The notes under the pieces were generated by a model. That model did not search any database. It was not told the DNA's origin and saw only the letters and a program-made list of their open reading frames with translations. Below, piece by piece: positions 56,968 through 64,000 of a stretch of 64,000 nucleotides of DNA (its first letter is position 1; every line of letters starts with the position of its first letter). Both the position numbers and the translations under genes were made by a program. The DNA comes from Stutzerimonas stutzeri (GTDB lineage Bacteria; Pseudomonadota; Gammaproteobacteria; Pseudomonadales; Pseudomonadaceae): contig NZ_JAMOIH010000004.1 in NCBI RefSeq assembly GCF_024448955.1, positions 1 through 64,000 of the forward strand, given 5' to 3'.

Positions 56968-57525
56968 TTGGCAAAACATACGAACCGCAATCTGCAGCGT
57001 GCAGTACGTAACTTCGAGGATCCCGGCTTGATCGCATCCGGCTCACTACAATCGCCGCAACAGGCACTGGCTGCACTGCTTGAGCAGTACGTGCCGATGC
57101 GGCTCCTGCAGGTTGGCCGTAGCGCCATGCCAGCAGTCGATGCGTTCAGCCACAGCCATCTGAACAGCCACATCGACCACGCCCCGACCGCTCCGCTGCC
57201 CGACGAACTGGCGAGCCAACGTTATGATCTGGCGATCGTCGCCGATTGCCTCGAACATCTGCCCAAGCACGAAGGTCTGCAACTGCTCGGTGGCATCCGC
57301 AATCTCAACGCCAACCGAATCGCGGTTCTGATCGACCTCAATGCATGCGACTGGCAGGCCACCGACTTCTTTGCCCTCGCTCTGCAGATCAGCGCGCACT
57401 TCGAACGTGACCGCCAGACCCTGACCCTCTTCACCTACGACCTGCTTGCTTACAAGCAGGTTCCGGATTGGCTGAACGCGAAGTTTTGGGCCAATCCCCA
57501 GATGTTCGGTAAATATTGGTGGTGA
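56968..57525 (+). CDS. DUF6231-type protein, methyltransferase-like fold
   Basis: The 185-residue product has a Rossmann-like core with [15 protein letters not shown] and [18 protein letters not shown], resembling SAM-dependent methyltransferases, but the glycine-rich SAM loop is poor. The name DUF6231 is from memory. The start is TTG at 56968 because no in-frame ATG precedes the conserved part; no ribosome site is clear, so the true start is uncertain. It lies four bases before the YchJ-type gene. Confidence 0.72.
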   Translation: MAKHTNRNLQRAVRNFEDPGLIASGSLQSPQQALAALLEQYVPMRLLQVGRSAMPAVDAFSHSHLNSHIDHAPTAPLPDELASQRYDLAIVADCLEHLPKHEGLQLLGGIRNLNANRIAVLIDLNACDWQATDFFALALQISAHFERDRQTLTLFTYDLLAYKQVPDWLNAKFWANPQMFGKYWW

Positions 57526-57529
57526 ATCG

Positions 57530-58015
57530 ATGATCAGCGAAACACAACATGACGCCAATTGCCCTTGCGGCAGCGGCGACTCGCTCAGCGAGTGCTGCGG
57601 GCGATACCACGGCGGCCAGCCGGCGCCGAGTGCGGAACGGCTGATGCGTTCACGCTATAGCGCCTACGTCTTAGGGCTCGTCGATTATCTCAAGGCCACG
57701 ACGCTGCCCGTGCAGCAGCAGTCGCTAGACGTGCAATCGATGAGAGACTGGAGCGCCACGAGCACCTGGCTCGGGCTGGAAGTGGAAGATAGCCAACTCA
57801 TTGGTGGACAGCCGGAACACGCGCTGGTGACGTTCACCGCTCGCTGGCACGATCCGGCGGGACAGCATGCGCAGCATGAACGTTCGGCTTTCGTTCAGCA
57901 CGACGGGAAATGGTATTTCATCGATCCGACCGTCCAGCTGAAAGCCGGTCGCAACGATCCCTGCCCTTGCCGCAGCGGCCAAAAATTCAAGAAGTGCTGC
58001 GCTGCCTATATATGA
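57530..58015 (+). CDS. YchJ-family protein with two SEC-C motifs
   Basis: The 161-residue product has an N-terminal zinc motif [20 protein letters not shown], a central NTF2-like YchJ domain ([16 protein letters not shown]), and a C-terminal SEC-C motif ([16 protein letters not shown]). SEC-C motifs bind zinc and often contact SecB or ribosomes. Its function is unknown. Confidence 0.92.
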   Translation: MISETQHDANCPCGSGDSLSECCGRYHGGQPAPSAERLMRSRYSAYVLGLVDYLKATTLPVQQQSLDVQSMRDWSATSTWLGLEVEDSQLIGGQPEHALVTFTARWHDPAGQHAQHERSAFVQHDGKWYFIDPTVQLKAGRNDPCPCRSGQKFKKCCAAYI

Positions 58016-58055
58016 AAAAAGGCCGGCAAACGCATCGCGCCAGCCGGCCTTCTTT
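58014..58055. terminator. Terminator between convergent YchJ-type gene and fpr
   Basis: Stem GGCCGGC (58021-58027) and GCCGGCC (58043-58049), flanked by AAAAAAA before and TTCTTTC after, lies between the two stop codons and can act in both directions. Confidence 0.78.
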
Positions 58056-58073
58056 CACGATTTCACCGAGCGC

Positions 58074-58850
58074 TTACTTCTCGACGAAAGCACGCTCGAT
58101 CAGATAATGCCCTGGGTCGCCCATGCGCGGCGAAGCCTTGAGGCCGAAGCTGTTCAGCACCTCGCTGGTTTCAGTCAGCATACTCGGGCTTCCGCAGATC
58201 ATGGCGCGATCATCTTCGGGATTGATTGGAGGCAGACCAATGTCGGTGAACAACTTGCCGCTGCGCATCAGGTCGGTCAGGCGTCCCTGATTTTCGAACG
58301 GCTCGCGCGTCACGGTCGGATAGTAGATCAGCTTTTCTTTCAGCGCTTCGCCGAAGAATTCGTTCTGCGGGAGGTGCTCCGTGATGAATTCCCGGTAAGC
58401 GACTTCGTTCACGTAGCGCACGCCGTGAATCAGCACGACCTTTTCGAAACGCTCATAGGTCTCCGGATCCTGAATTACGCTCATGAATGGCGCCAAACCG
58501 GTACCCGTGCTCAGCAAATAGAGATATTTGCCTGGCAGCAGGTCGTCCAGGACGAGCGTGCCGGTAGGCTTACGGCTGATCATCAGCGAGTCGCCTTCCT
58601 TGAGGTGCTGCAGGCGCGACGTCAGGGGGCCATCCGGAACCTTGATGCTGAAAAATTCTAGATGCTCTTCGTAATTCGGGCTGGCGATGCTGTAGGCGCG
58701 CATCAGCGGTCGGCCCTCGACTTCGAGACCGATCATCACGAACTGGCCATTTTCAAAGCGCAGCCCTGGATTACGGGTGGTTTTGAAACTGAACAGCGTG
58801 TCGTTCCAATGATGAACACTGAGGACTCGCTCGACGTTCAGGTTACTCAT
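58074..58850 (-). CDS. fpr: Ferredoxin-NADP+ reductase Fpr
   Basis: Fpr passes electrons between NADPH and ferredoxin or flavodoxin and helps against oxidative stress. The 258-residue product has the FAD motif RAYSIASPN, the NADP motif STGTGLAPFMSV, MICGSPSML and the terminal YLIERAFVEK typical of bacterial FNR. It is divergent from finR, with a palindrome between them. Confidence 0.97.
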   Translation of the reverse strand: MSNLNVERVLSVHHWNDTLFSFKTTRNPGLRFENGQFVMIGLEVEGRPLMRAYSIASPNYEEHLEFFSIKVPDGPLTSRLQHLKEGDSLMISRKPTGTLVLDDLLPGKYLYLLSTGTGLAPFMSVIQDPETYERFEKVVLIHGVRYVNEVAYREFITEHLPQNEFFGEALKEKLIYYPTVTREPFENQGRLTDLMRSGKLFTDIGLPPINPEDDRAMICGSPSMLTETSEVLNSFGLKASPRMGDPGHYLIERAFVEK

Positions 58851-58912
58851 GTTACGGATTCCCCTTCTAGCTCGCGAAGAGCACGCTTTGATATTTACGA
58901 GAGTTTACCGGC

Positions 58913-58945
58913 ATCGTTAATATCCGCTAAGTGAATATTAACGAT
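58913..58945. promoter_or_regulatory. LysR-type operator in the fpr-finR gap
   Basis: Perfect 11-bp arms ATCGTTAATAT (58913-58923) and ATATTAACGAT (58935-58945) flank an 11-bp spacer, a full T-N11-A LysR-type site. It lies between fpr and finR, about 63 bp before the fpr start and 22 bp before finR. Confidence 0.85.
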
Positions 58946-58967
58946 ATATGTTATCGGTTATATAGAT

Positions 58968-59894
58968 ATGCATTTTACGCTGCGTCAGCTTCAGGTATTT
59001 GTTTCCATCGCCCGCCAGGAAAGCGTTTCCCGCGCGGCGCAAAGTCTTGCGCTGTCCCAATCGGCTACCAGTACTTCGCTGGCCGAACTGGAGCGGCAAT
59101 CGGGCTGCCAGTTGTTCGACCGCGCCGGCAAGCGCCTGTGGCTCAATTCACTAGGTCATCAGCTGCTGCCGCAAGCGGTGAGCCTGCTGGATCAGGCCAA
59201 GGCCATTGAGGACCTGCTGGCCGGCAAGACTGGCTTCGGCTCACTCAACGTCGGCGCAACCCTGACGATTGGCAACTATCTCGCCACCTTGCTGATTGGC
59301 AGTTTCATGCAGCGTCACCCCGAGTGCCGAGTGAAGCTGCATGTGCAAAATACGGCGCATATTGTCCATCAGGTCGCACAACATGAACTTGACCTGGGTC
59401 TGATCGAAGGCGATTGCCAGCACGCCGATATCGAAGTGTTGCCTTGGGTAGAAGATGAGCTGGTGGTCTTCTGCGCACCGCAACATGTCCTGGCGGGGCG
59501 CACCGAAGTAAGCATGGAAGAGCTTTCGCGTGAGGCCTGGATCCTTCGTGAACAGGGTTCCGGCACTCGGCGGACATTCGATCACGCGATGCGCCATCAT
59601 CCCGCCAAACTGAATATCCGGCTCGAACTGGAACATACCGAAGCGATCAAGCGCGCCGTCGAATCGGGTTTGGGGATCGGCTGCATATCACGGTTGGCAC
59701 TGCGCGACGCGTTTCGGCGCGGCAGTCTGGTTGCGGTGGAAACACCCGAACTGGATTTGACTCGGCAGTTTTATTTCATCTGGCATTCGCTGAAATACCA
59801 GACCGCAGCGATGCGCGAATTTATTGAGCAATGCCGGGCGCTGACGGCAGGGGTACGGCGCAGCGATGAAATCGTCCTACCATCGATCGCCTGA
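58968..59894 (+). CDS. finR: LysR-family regulator FinR
   Basis: The 308-residue product has a winged HTH (FTLRQLQVFVSIARQESVSR, LSQSATSTSLAELERQSG) and a substrate-binding domain. FinR activates fpr under superoxide stress in P. putida and P. aeruginosa. The assignment rests on the divergent pairing and the palindrome. ATG at 58968 lies 22 bp after the operator, so it probably also controls itself. Confidence 0.9.
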   Translation: MHFTLRQLQVFVSIARQESVSRAAQSLALSQSATSTSLAELERQSGCQLFDRAGKRLWLNSLGHQLLPQAVSLLDQAKAIEDLLAGKTGFGSLNVGATLTIGNYLATLLIGSFMQRHPECRVKLHVQNTAHIVHQVAQHELDLGLIEGDCQHADIEVLPWVEDELVVFCAPQHVLAGRTEVSMEELSREAWILREQGSGTRRTFDHAMRHHPAKLNIRLELEHTEAIKRAVESGLGIGCISRLALRDAFRRGSLVAVETPELDLTRQFYFIWHSLKYQTAAMREFIEQCRALTAGVRRSDEIVLPSIA

Positions 59895-59951
59895 TCGTAA
59901 ATCGTCTCGGTTTACGGGCCGCGCGCCCTTCGGCGAACCGTGACTCAGCCT

Positions 59952-60602
59952 TCAGCCGCCTGGAATCGAACCCATCTGCTGTAGCAACAACGCCGCTTGT
60001 GTCCGGGTACGAACGCCGAGCTTGCGGAAGATTGCGGTGACATGCGCCTTGATGGTCGCCTCGGACACGCTCAGCTCGTAGGCGATTTGCTTGTTCAGCA
60101 GGCCGTCACAAACCATGGTCAGTACCCGGAACTGCTGAGGCGTGAGGCTGGCGAGGCCCTCACTGGCCGCCTTGGCCTCTGGGCTGACGTGGGCAACGTC
60201 TTGAATATTGCTGGGCCACCAGACGTCGCCGTCCAGCACCATTCGCACCGCTTCTTGAATGGTTTCCAGCGAACTGGATTTGGGAATGAAGCCACTGGCG
60301 CCGAACTCGCGCGAACGGGCGACTACTGCCGCGTCTTCCTGAGCGGAAATCATCACTACCGGTAGCTGAGGATACTGCCCTCTGAGCAGCACCAATCCTG
60401 AAAAGCCATAAGCGCCCGGCATATTCAGATCCAGCAGGACCAAATCCCAATCTACGGTCCGGGTCAGTTGAGCTTCCAGCTCGGCAATGCTCGCCGCTTC
60501 GGACAAATGCACGCCGTCGCCCAGACCAAGCGTCAAGGCTTGCTGGAGCGCACTGCGGAATAGAGGATGATCGTCAGCGATAAGGATTTCGTAAGCAGCC
60601 AT
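59952..60602 (-). CDS. erdR: NarL-type response regulator, ErdR-like
   Basis: The 216-residue product has a receiver domain with acidic pair IADDHPLF, phosphoacceptor Asp58 (VLLDLNMPG), Lys108 (FIPKSS), and a LuxR-type HTH (QQFRVLTMVCDGLLNKQIAY, VSEATIKAHVTAIFRKLGV). ErdR controls ethanol oxidation and acetate use in Pseudomonas. No sensor kinase lies beside it. The name rests on similarity from memory and on the EamA/DTW neighbours. Confidence 0.85.
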   Translation of the reverse strand: MAAYEILIADDHPLFRSALQQALTLGLGDGVHLSEAASIAELEAQLTRTVDWDLVLLDLNMPGAYGFSGLVLLRGQYPQLPVVMISAQEDAAVVARSREFGASGFIPKSSSLETIQEAVRMVLDGDVWWPSNIQDVAHVSPEAKAASEGLASLTPQQFRVLTMVCDGLLNKQIAYELSVSEATIKAHVTAIFRKLGVRTRTQAALLLQQMGSIPGG

Positions 60603-60836
60603 GGCAGACCTATGATTTTTTTATTGGCGCTTTCACCGGCCTGAGCCGGATGCCGACTTCAGGTCGAAGAACCCGAGGCGTTCCTGATGGACCGCGGTGA
60701 TGATATCGCGCCACCACTCGAAATTCGATCACCGTTCCGCATTTAATCAGGGGCCCAGCCTAGTGGGCCGATGAATCTGTGGCCAATCGCATCGCTTTGA
60801 TGCACAGTTCGCAGGTTTCTCCAGACGAACTCAAAC

Positions 60837-61760
60837 ATGCGTAACCAAGCCCTTCGCGCTGATTTCCTGATGCTCATTACGGCCATGATCTGGGGCAGCG
60901 CTTTCGTCGCACAGCGGGTCGGAATGGATAACATCGGCCCCTTCCTTTTTACTGGCCTGCGCTTCGCCCTGGGCGCCATCGTTCTCTTGCCTCTGCTACT
61001 GCATCAGGGCCGTGGAGCTGCTCGGCACGAGCCTTTCTTTCAGCGCAGCCTGCTGTTGGGCGGCCTCTGCATGGGGCTTGCGCTAACACTGGGCATCAAT
61101 CTGCAACAGGTCGGCCTGCTCTTCACCAGCGTGACCAATTCCGGCTTCATCACCGGTCTGTACGTCATCGTCGTACCGCTGCTGGGGCTGATCATCGGCC
61201 AGCGAACCGGGACAGGCACTTGGTTAGGTGCGATTCTGGCCGTGATCGGCATGGCCCTGCTCAGCATCGGCGACAACTTCCAGGTCGCCTCCGGTGACTG
61301 GATTCAACTGGCCGGGGCCTTCGTATGGGGCGTGCACGTTTTGCTAGTGAGTTTCTTCGTCAGTCGCCACGACGCCATCCGCCTGGCCTTTCTGCAATTC
61401 GCCACCTGTGCAGTGGTCAGCCTGGCGCTGGCGGCAATCTTCGAGGAAGCCAGTCTGAACAGCATCTGGCTGGCGGCACCCGCTTTGATCTATGGCGGTC
61501 TATTTGCAGTGGGTGTTGGTTACACCTTGCAAGTAGTGGCGCAGAAGCACGCAATTGCCTCGCATGCGGCCATCATTCTGTCGCTCGAAGCGGTATTCGC
61601 CGCGATCGCCGGCGCGGTGTTTCTCGATGAAAGCCTCAGTATGCGCGGCTATTTCGGTTGCGCGCTGATGTTCGTCGGCATGCTCGCCGCGCAGCTTTGG
61701 CCGCGCAAGACGCTACCGATGGCTGCCGATAGCGACATTCCGCAAACAGCCCGGCACTGA
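60837..61760 (+). CDS. EamA-family (DMT) transporter
   Basis: The 307-residue product has about ten membrane segments in two EamA repeats (LMLITAMIWGSAFVAQRVGM; IQLAGAFVWGVHVLLVSFFV). Such proteins export or import small metabolites; the substrate cannot be told. Divergent from erdR over a 234-bp gap. Confidence 0.92.
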   Translation: MRNQALRADFLMLITAMIWGSAFVAQRVGMDNIGPFLFTGLRFALGAIVLLPLLLHQGRGAARHEPFFQRSLLLGGLCMGLALTLGINLQQVGLLFTSVTNSGFITGLYVIVVPLLGLIIGQRTGTGTWLGAILAVIGMALLSIGDNFQVASGDWIQLAGAFVWGVHVLLVSFFVSRHDAIRLAFLQFATCAVVSLALAAIFEEASLNSIWLAAPALIYGGLFAVGVGYTLQVVAQKHAIASHAAIILSLEAVFAAIAGAVFLDESLSMRGYFGCALMFVGMLAAQLWPRKTLPMAADSDIPQTARH

Positions 61761-61774
61761 TCGCGGCGACCCGG

Positions 61775-62491
61775 TCAGCACCGCCTGAACGCCGCCAATG
61801 CCCGATGTGTGGCGTCGTCCGGATCAGGCTTACGGTGGTGCTTGGCGCCCAGGTAATGATCGGTGAACACATCCAGCCAGGCATCCAGCGCACCAGCGGC
61901 CTGATCGTCCCCCGCCAGGTCCAAGCACAACGCGGCGACTTCAGCAGTGCAAAAATGCTCGCTACGCGTCGAGCGACGCAAACGATAGCGTGACACCGCC
62001 TCGGCCTGCAGGCTCAGCACGGGCAGGCCGCTCAGATAAGGACTCTTGCGAAACATCTTGCGTGCTTCGGTCCAGGTCGCATCGAGCAGGATGAACAGCG
62101 GGCGCTTGCCTGAGGACACTTCCACTTCTGAAACCACCCGCTCGGGCTCGGCATACTCGCCGGGAAACACCACAATCGGCTGATACCGGGAATCGGCGAG
62201 CAGCGCCAGTAGCGCTGGATCCACCCCGACCCGCTGCCAAGTGAAGGCGTAGGTATTGGCAACGATATCGGCAATCAGCCAGCCGGTATTGCTCGGCTTC
62301 AGCGGCTCGATGTCATGCATGACCAGGCACACCGCACTGTTCGCCGCCACCTGCGGAAGCCAGTCGCATAAGCAATGACTAGTGGCGACCCGACAACGTG
62401 GGCAGCGCGATGTACGCGATCCGCGTGCGATAAATGGCTTGGCGCTACGGGCCAGGCGCGCTTCACGCAAACGGGCTACAGCATGTGGCAT
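61775..62491 (-). CDS. DTW-domain protein, tRNA-uridine aminocarboxypropyltransferase
   Basis: DTW-domain enzymes (TapT/YfiP, TapA) add the acp group from S-adenosylmethionine to uridine, for example U47 of tRNA. The 238-residue product has a Cys cluster (CPRCRVATSHCLCDW) and the DTW core as ILLDATWTEARKM. It is convergent with the EamA gene with only 14 bp between stops. Confidence 0.9.
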   Translation of the reverse strand: MPHAVARLREARLARSAKPFIARGSRTSRCPRCRVATSHCLCDWLPQVAANSAVCLVMHDIEPLKPSNTGWLIADIVANTYAFTWQRVGVDPALLALLADSRYQPIVVFPGEYAEPERVVSEVEVSSGKRPLFILLDATWTEARKMFRKSPYLSGLPVLSLQAEAVSRYRLRRSTRSEHFCTAEVAALCLDLAGDDQAAGALDAWLDVFTDHYLGAKHHRKPDPDDATHRALAAFRRC

Positions 62492-62609
62492 GGGAAATTC
62501 GAACAGTCTGAGCGGGGCGGCAGTTTAGCAGCCTGACCGGAAACCATGGCAGCCGCTGAACCGTGCCGACGTGCACCGGTCGAACGACGGCAGTCACCTG
62601 GAGATCACC

Positions 62610-63002
62610 ATGCACCGTCTGACCATTTTATTCACGCTCAGCCTCGCCCTACCCTTCGCTCACACCGCCTCGGCACAGGATCAGGCACTCGGCCCGTTAC
62701 TCGAGAAAGTTGCGAGCGAAAGCAGCGTCGGAACACCGCGGGCAATCAACTCCGACCTCCTCGACGAAGGGTACAGCGTCGACGGTAATGAGCTGGTCAA
62801 CCATTTGAGCGTCCAGCCCCGCCATGCCGCGCAGATGCGCGACAATCCCAAGCAGGTCCGCACGCAGCTGGCTGCGAGTGTTTGCAGCAATGATGGCCTA
62901 CGTCAGCTGATGGACCAGGGCGCGGTGTTGCGCTTCGAATTCAGCGAATACGAAAACAAGAAGCCGATAACAACCGAAAGGTACCGTGCTAGCGATTGCT
63001 GA
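62610..63002 (+). CDS. Secreted QSregVF-family protein (PA3611-like)
   Basis: The 130-residue product has a signal peptide (LTILFTLSLALPFAHTASAQ) and a short mature domain with QVRTQLAASVCSNDGLRQLM and FEFSEYENKKPITT. It resembles the quorum-sensing-regulated virulence factor family of pseudomonads (recalled). Two cysteines in the mature part (at SVCSND and the C-terminal DC) could form a disulfide. The ATG at 62610 follows GGAGATCACC. Function is unknown. Confidence 0.78.
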   Translation: MHRLTILFTLSLALPFAHTASAQDQALGPLLEKVASESSVGTPRAINSDLLDEGYSVDGNELVNHLSVQPRHAAQMRDNPKQVRTQLAASVCSNDGLRQLMDQGAVLRFEFSEYENKKPITTERYRASDC

Positions 63003-63316
63003 AAATCCCTAATTGCTGAAAGCCCCTCAAAAGGGCAGCTGCGTGCCTGCCCTGCCGCCTGGCAAAAGAATCGTGCTCGCTTGCCCGTTACTGATATGTC
63101 TTTATTCGATTGAACAAGGCGGTTCGCAGCACCAAGCAAGCACGCGGCTGATATCTCGATCTCCGCGATGGGCCACCGTTAACTTCAAAAGGCATAGAGC
63201 ATTGCCCGATCTTGGTCTGTTCCAAAGATTACTGGCAAGCTTAAGCACACCGCGCGAACCCCTCGCGCAAGGCGGCCCAGAGCAACGCCGCAGGTTCCAA
63301 TGCAGGGAGACGTAGT
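63003..63316. other. Intergenic stretch, no gene recognised
   Basis: No convincing reading frame with a ribosome site was found. A 7-bp hairpin AGGGCAG/CTGCCCT with loop CTGCGTGC lies near 63033-63055 but has no T tract. The remaining DNA may hold the promoter of the next gene. Confidence 0.5.
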
Positions 63317-64000
63317 ATGCCTTTTGAACCAGACAACGACTTATCACGACATTTCGCGGCCAGCGGTGCCGAGCTGTCGAAAAGGGTTGATGACTTGGTG
63401 GCTTTGGTTGTACCGACGGACAGCCCGAACCTTCCCCTTTACCGCGAAATGCTGATCACCATCATGCGCCTGGCGCAAGCGGATCGAAGCCGTTGGAATG
63501 CCAAGATAATGCTGCAGACCATGCGCGAAATGGAGCATGCCTTCAGCCGACTCGAACCGTTCAAGCGGCGCCGCAAGGTCACGGTGTTCGGCTCGGCACG
63601 TACGCCCGTCGAGCATCCGCTGTATGCGCTGGCACGCGAACTGGGTGAAACCTTGGCACGCTACGACCTGATGGTCATTACCGGGGCCGGCGGTGGCATC
63701 ATGGCGGCCGCCCATGAGGGCGCCGGCACGGACAACAGCCTCGGACTGAATATCACCCTACCCTTCGAGCAACGCGCCAACCCCACGGTGGACGGTACTG
63801 AGCATTTGCTGTCCTTCCACTTCTTTTTCGTGCGCAAGCTGTTCTTCATCAAGGAAGCCGATGCATTGGTCCTGTGTCCCGGAGGATTCGGCACGCTGGA
63901 TGAAGCATTGGAAGTGCTGACGCTGATACAGACGGGAAAGAGCCCATTGGTGCCTGTCGTTCTGTTGGACGAGCCCGGCGGCTCCTTCTGGAAGGACGCG
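63317..64000 (+). CDS. LOG/TIGR00730-family Rossmann protein, cut by window end
   Basis: An ATG at 63317 after AGGGAG opens a frame still open after 228 codons at the window edge. It has a helical N-terminal extension (SRHFAASGAELSKRVDDLV), then the Rossmann core RRKVTVFGSARTP, MVITGAGGGIMAAAHEGA, and the signature LCPGGFGTLDEALEVLTLIQ. PGGxGTxxE marks the LOG family, including cytokinin riboside monophosphate phosphoribohydrolases and nucleotide-5'-monophosphate nucleosidases such as PpnN; the exact role is not clear. The C-terminus lies outside. Confidence 0.9.
   Translation, partial: MPFEPDNDLSRHFAASGAELSKRVDDLVALVVPTDSPNLPLYREMLITIMRLAQADRSRWNAKIMLQTMREMEHAFSRLEPFKRRRKVTVFGSARTPVEHPLYALARELGETLARYDLMVITGAGGGIMAAAHEGAGTDNSLGLNITLPFEQRANPTVDGTEHLLSFHFFFVRKLFFIKEADALVLCPGGFGTLDEALEVLTLIQTGKSPLVPVVLLDEPGGSFWKDA

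Overview
The window is a contiguous stretch of gammaproteobacterial chromosome, almost certainly Pseudomonas sensu lato, perhaps the stutzeri-like side of the genus (this last point is an impression, not a measurement). The evidence is GC-rich coding sequence, the rpoS-nlpD-pcm-surE-truD-ispF order, the fghA-adhC-LysR formaldehyde block, the ispD-ftsB-eno-kdsA-pyrG-tilS-accA-dnaE run, the rnhB-to-rpsB envelope operon, a GacA-type box ahead of a GGA-rich small RNA, and a Pseudomonas-type REP inverted pair. No prophage, insertion sequence, CRISPR array, tRNA or rRNA gene was recognised. Most of the window is core genome.

Layout. 0.2-1.3 kb: a NUDIX hydrolase, a 48-residue acidic protein, and an RsmZ small RNA with its promoter and GacA site. 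1.3-7.2 kb (minus strand): rpoS, nlpD, a DUF368 (PopT-type) membrane protein, pcm, surE, truD, ispF, mostly overlapping. 7.3-8.8 kb: an ArsR regulator with a palindromic operator and an Old Yellow Enzyme. 8.9-12.0 kb: a REP pair and glutathione-dependent formaldehyde detoxification (fghA, adhC) with a divergent LysR regulator. 12.1-13.7 kb: a ribosome-hibernation-like protein directly followed by an archaeo-eukaryotic release-factor-like protein. 13.8-25.0 kb (minus): ispD, ftsB, eno, kdsA, pyrG, tilS, accA, dnaE. 25.1-39.8 kb (minus): rnhB, lpxB, lpxA, fabZ, lpxD, skp, bamA, rseP, dxr, cdsA, uppS, frr, pyrH, tsf, rpsB. 40.1-43.6 kb (plus): map and glnD.

From 43.7 kb the order changes to a second collinear block: an Mrp-type Na+/H+ antiporter operon with fused A/B subunit, glycine-zipper and OmpA-type envelope proteins, pdxH, a serine beta-lactamase-fold hydrolase, dinG with a LexA box, a CopD-like membrane protein and a YchJ-type protein. 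It is followed by fpr-finR with a clear LysR-type palindrome, then the response regulator erdR, an EamA transporter, a DTW-domain tRNA modification enzyme, a secreted QSregVF-type protein, and a LOG/TIGR00730 protein cut by the window end.

The genes form connected themes: envelope building (Lpx, FabZ, BamA, Skp, RseP, CdsA, UppS, the DUF368 lipid carrier transporter), isoprenoid supply (IspD, IspF, Dxr), translation (RpsB, Tsf, Frr, Map, TilS, TruD, DTW enzyme, HPF/baeRF pair), and stress control (RpoS, RsmZ, LexA, FinR). The least explained items are the HPF-baeRF pair and the 48-residue protein next to rsmZ.
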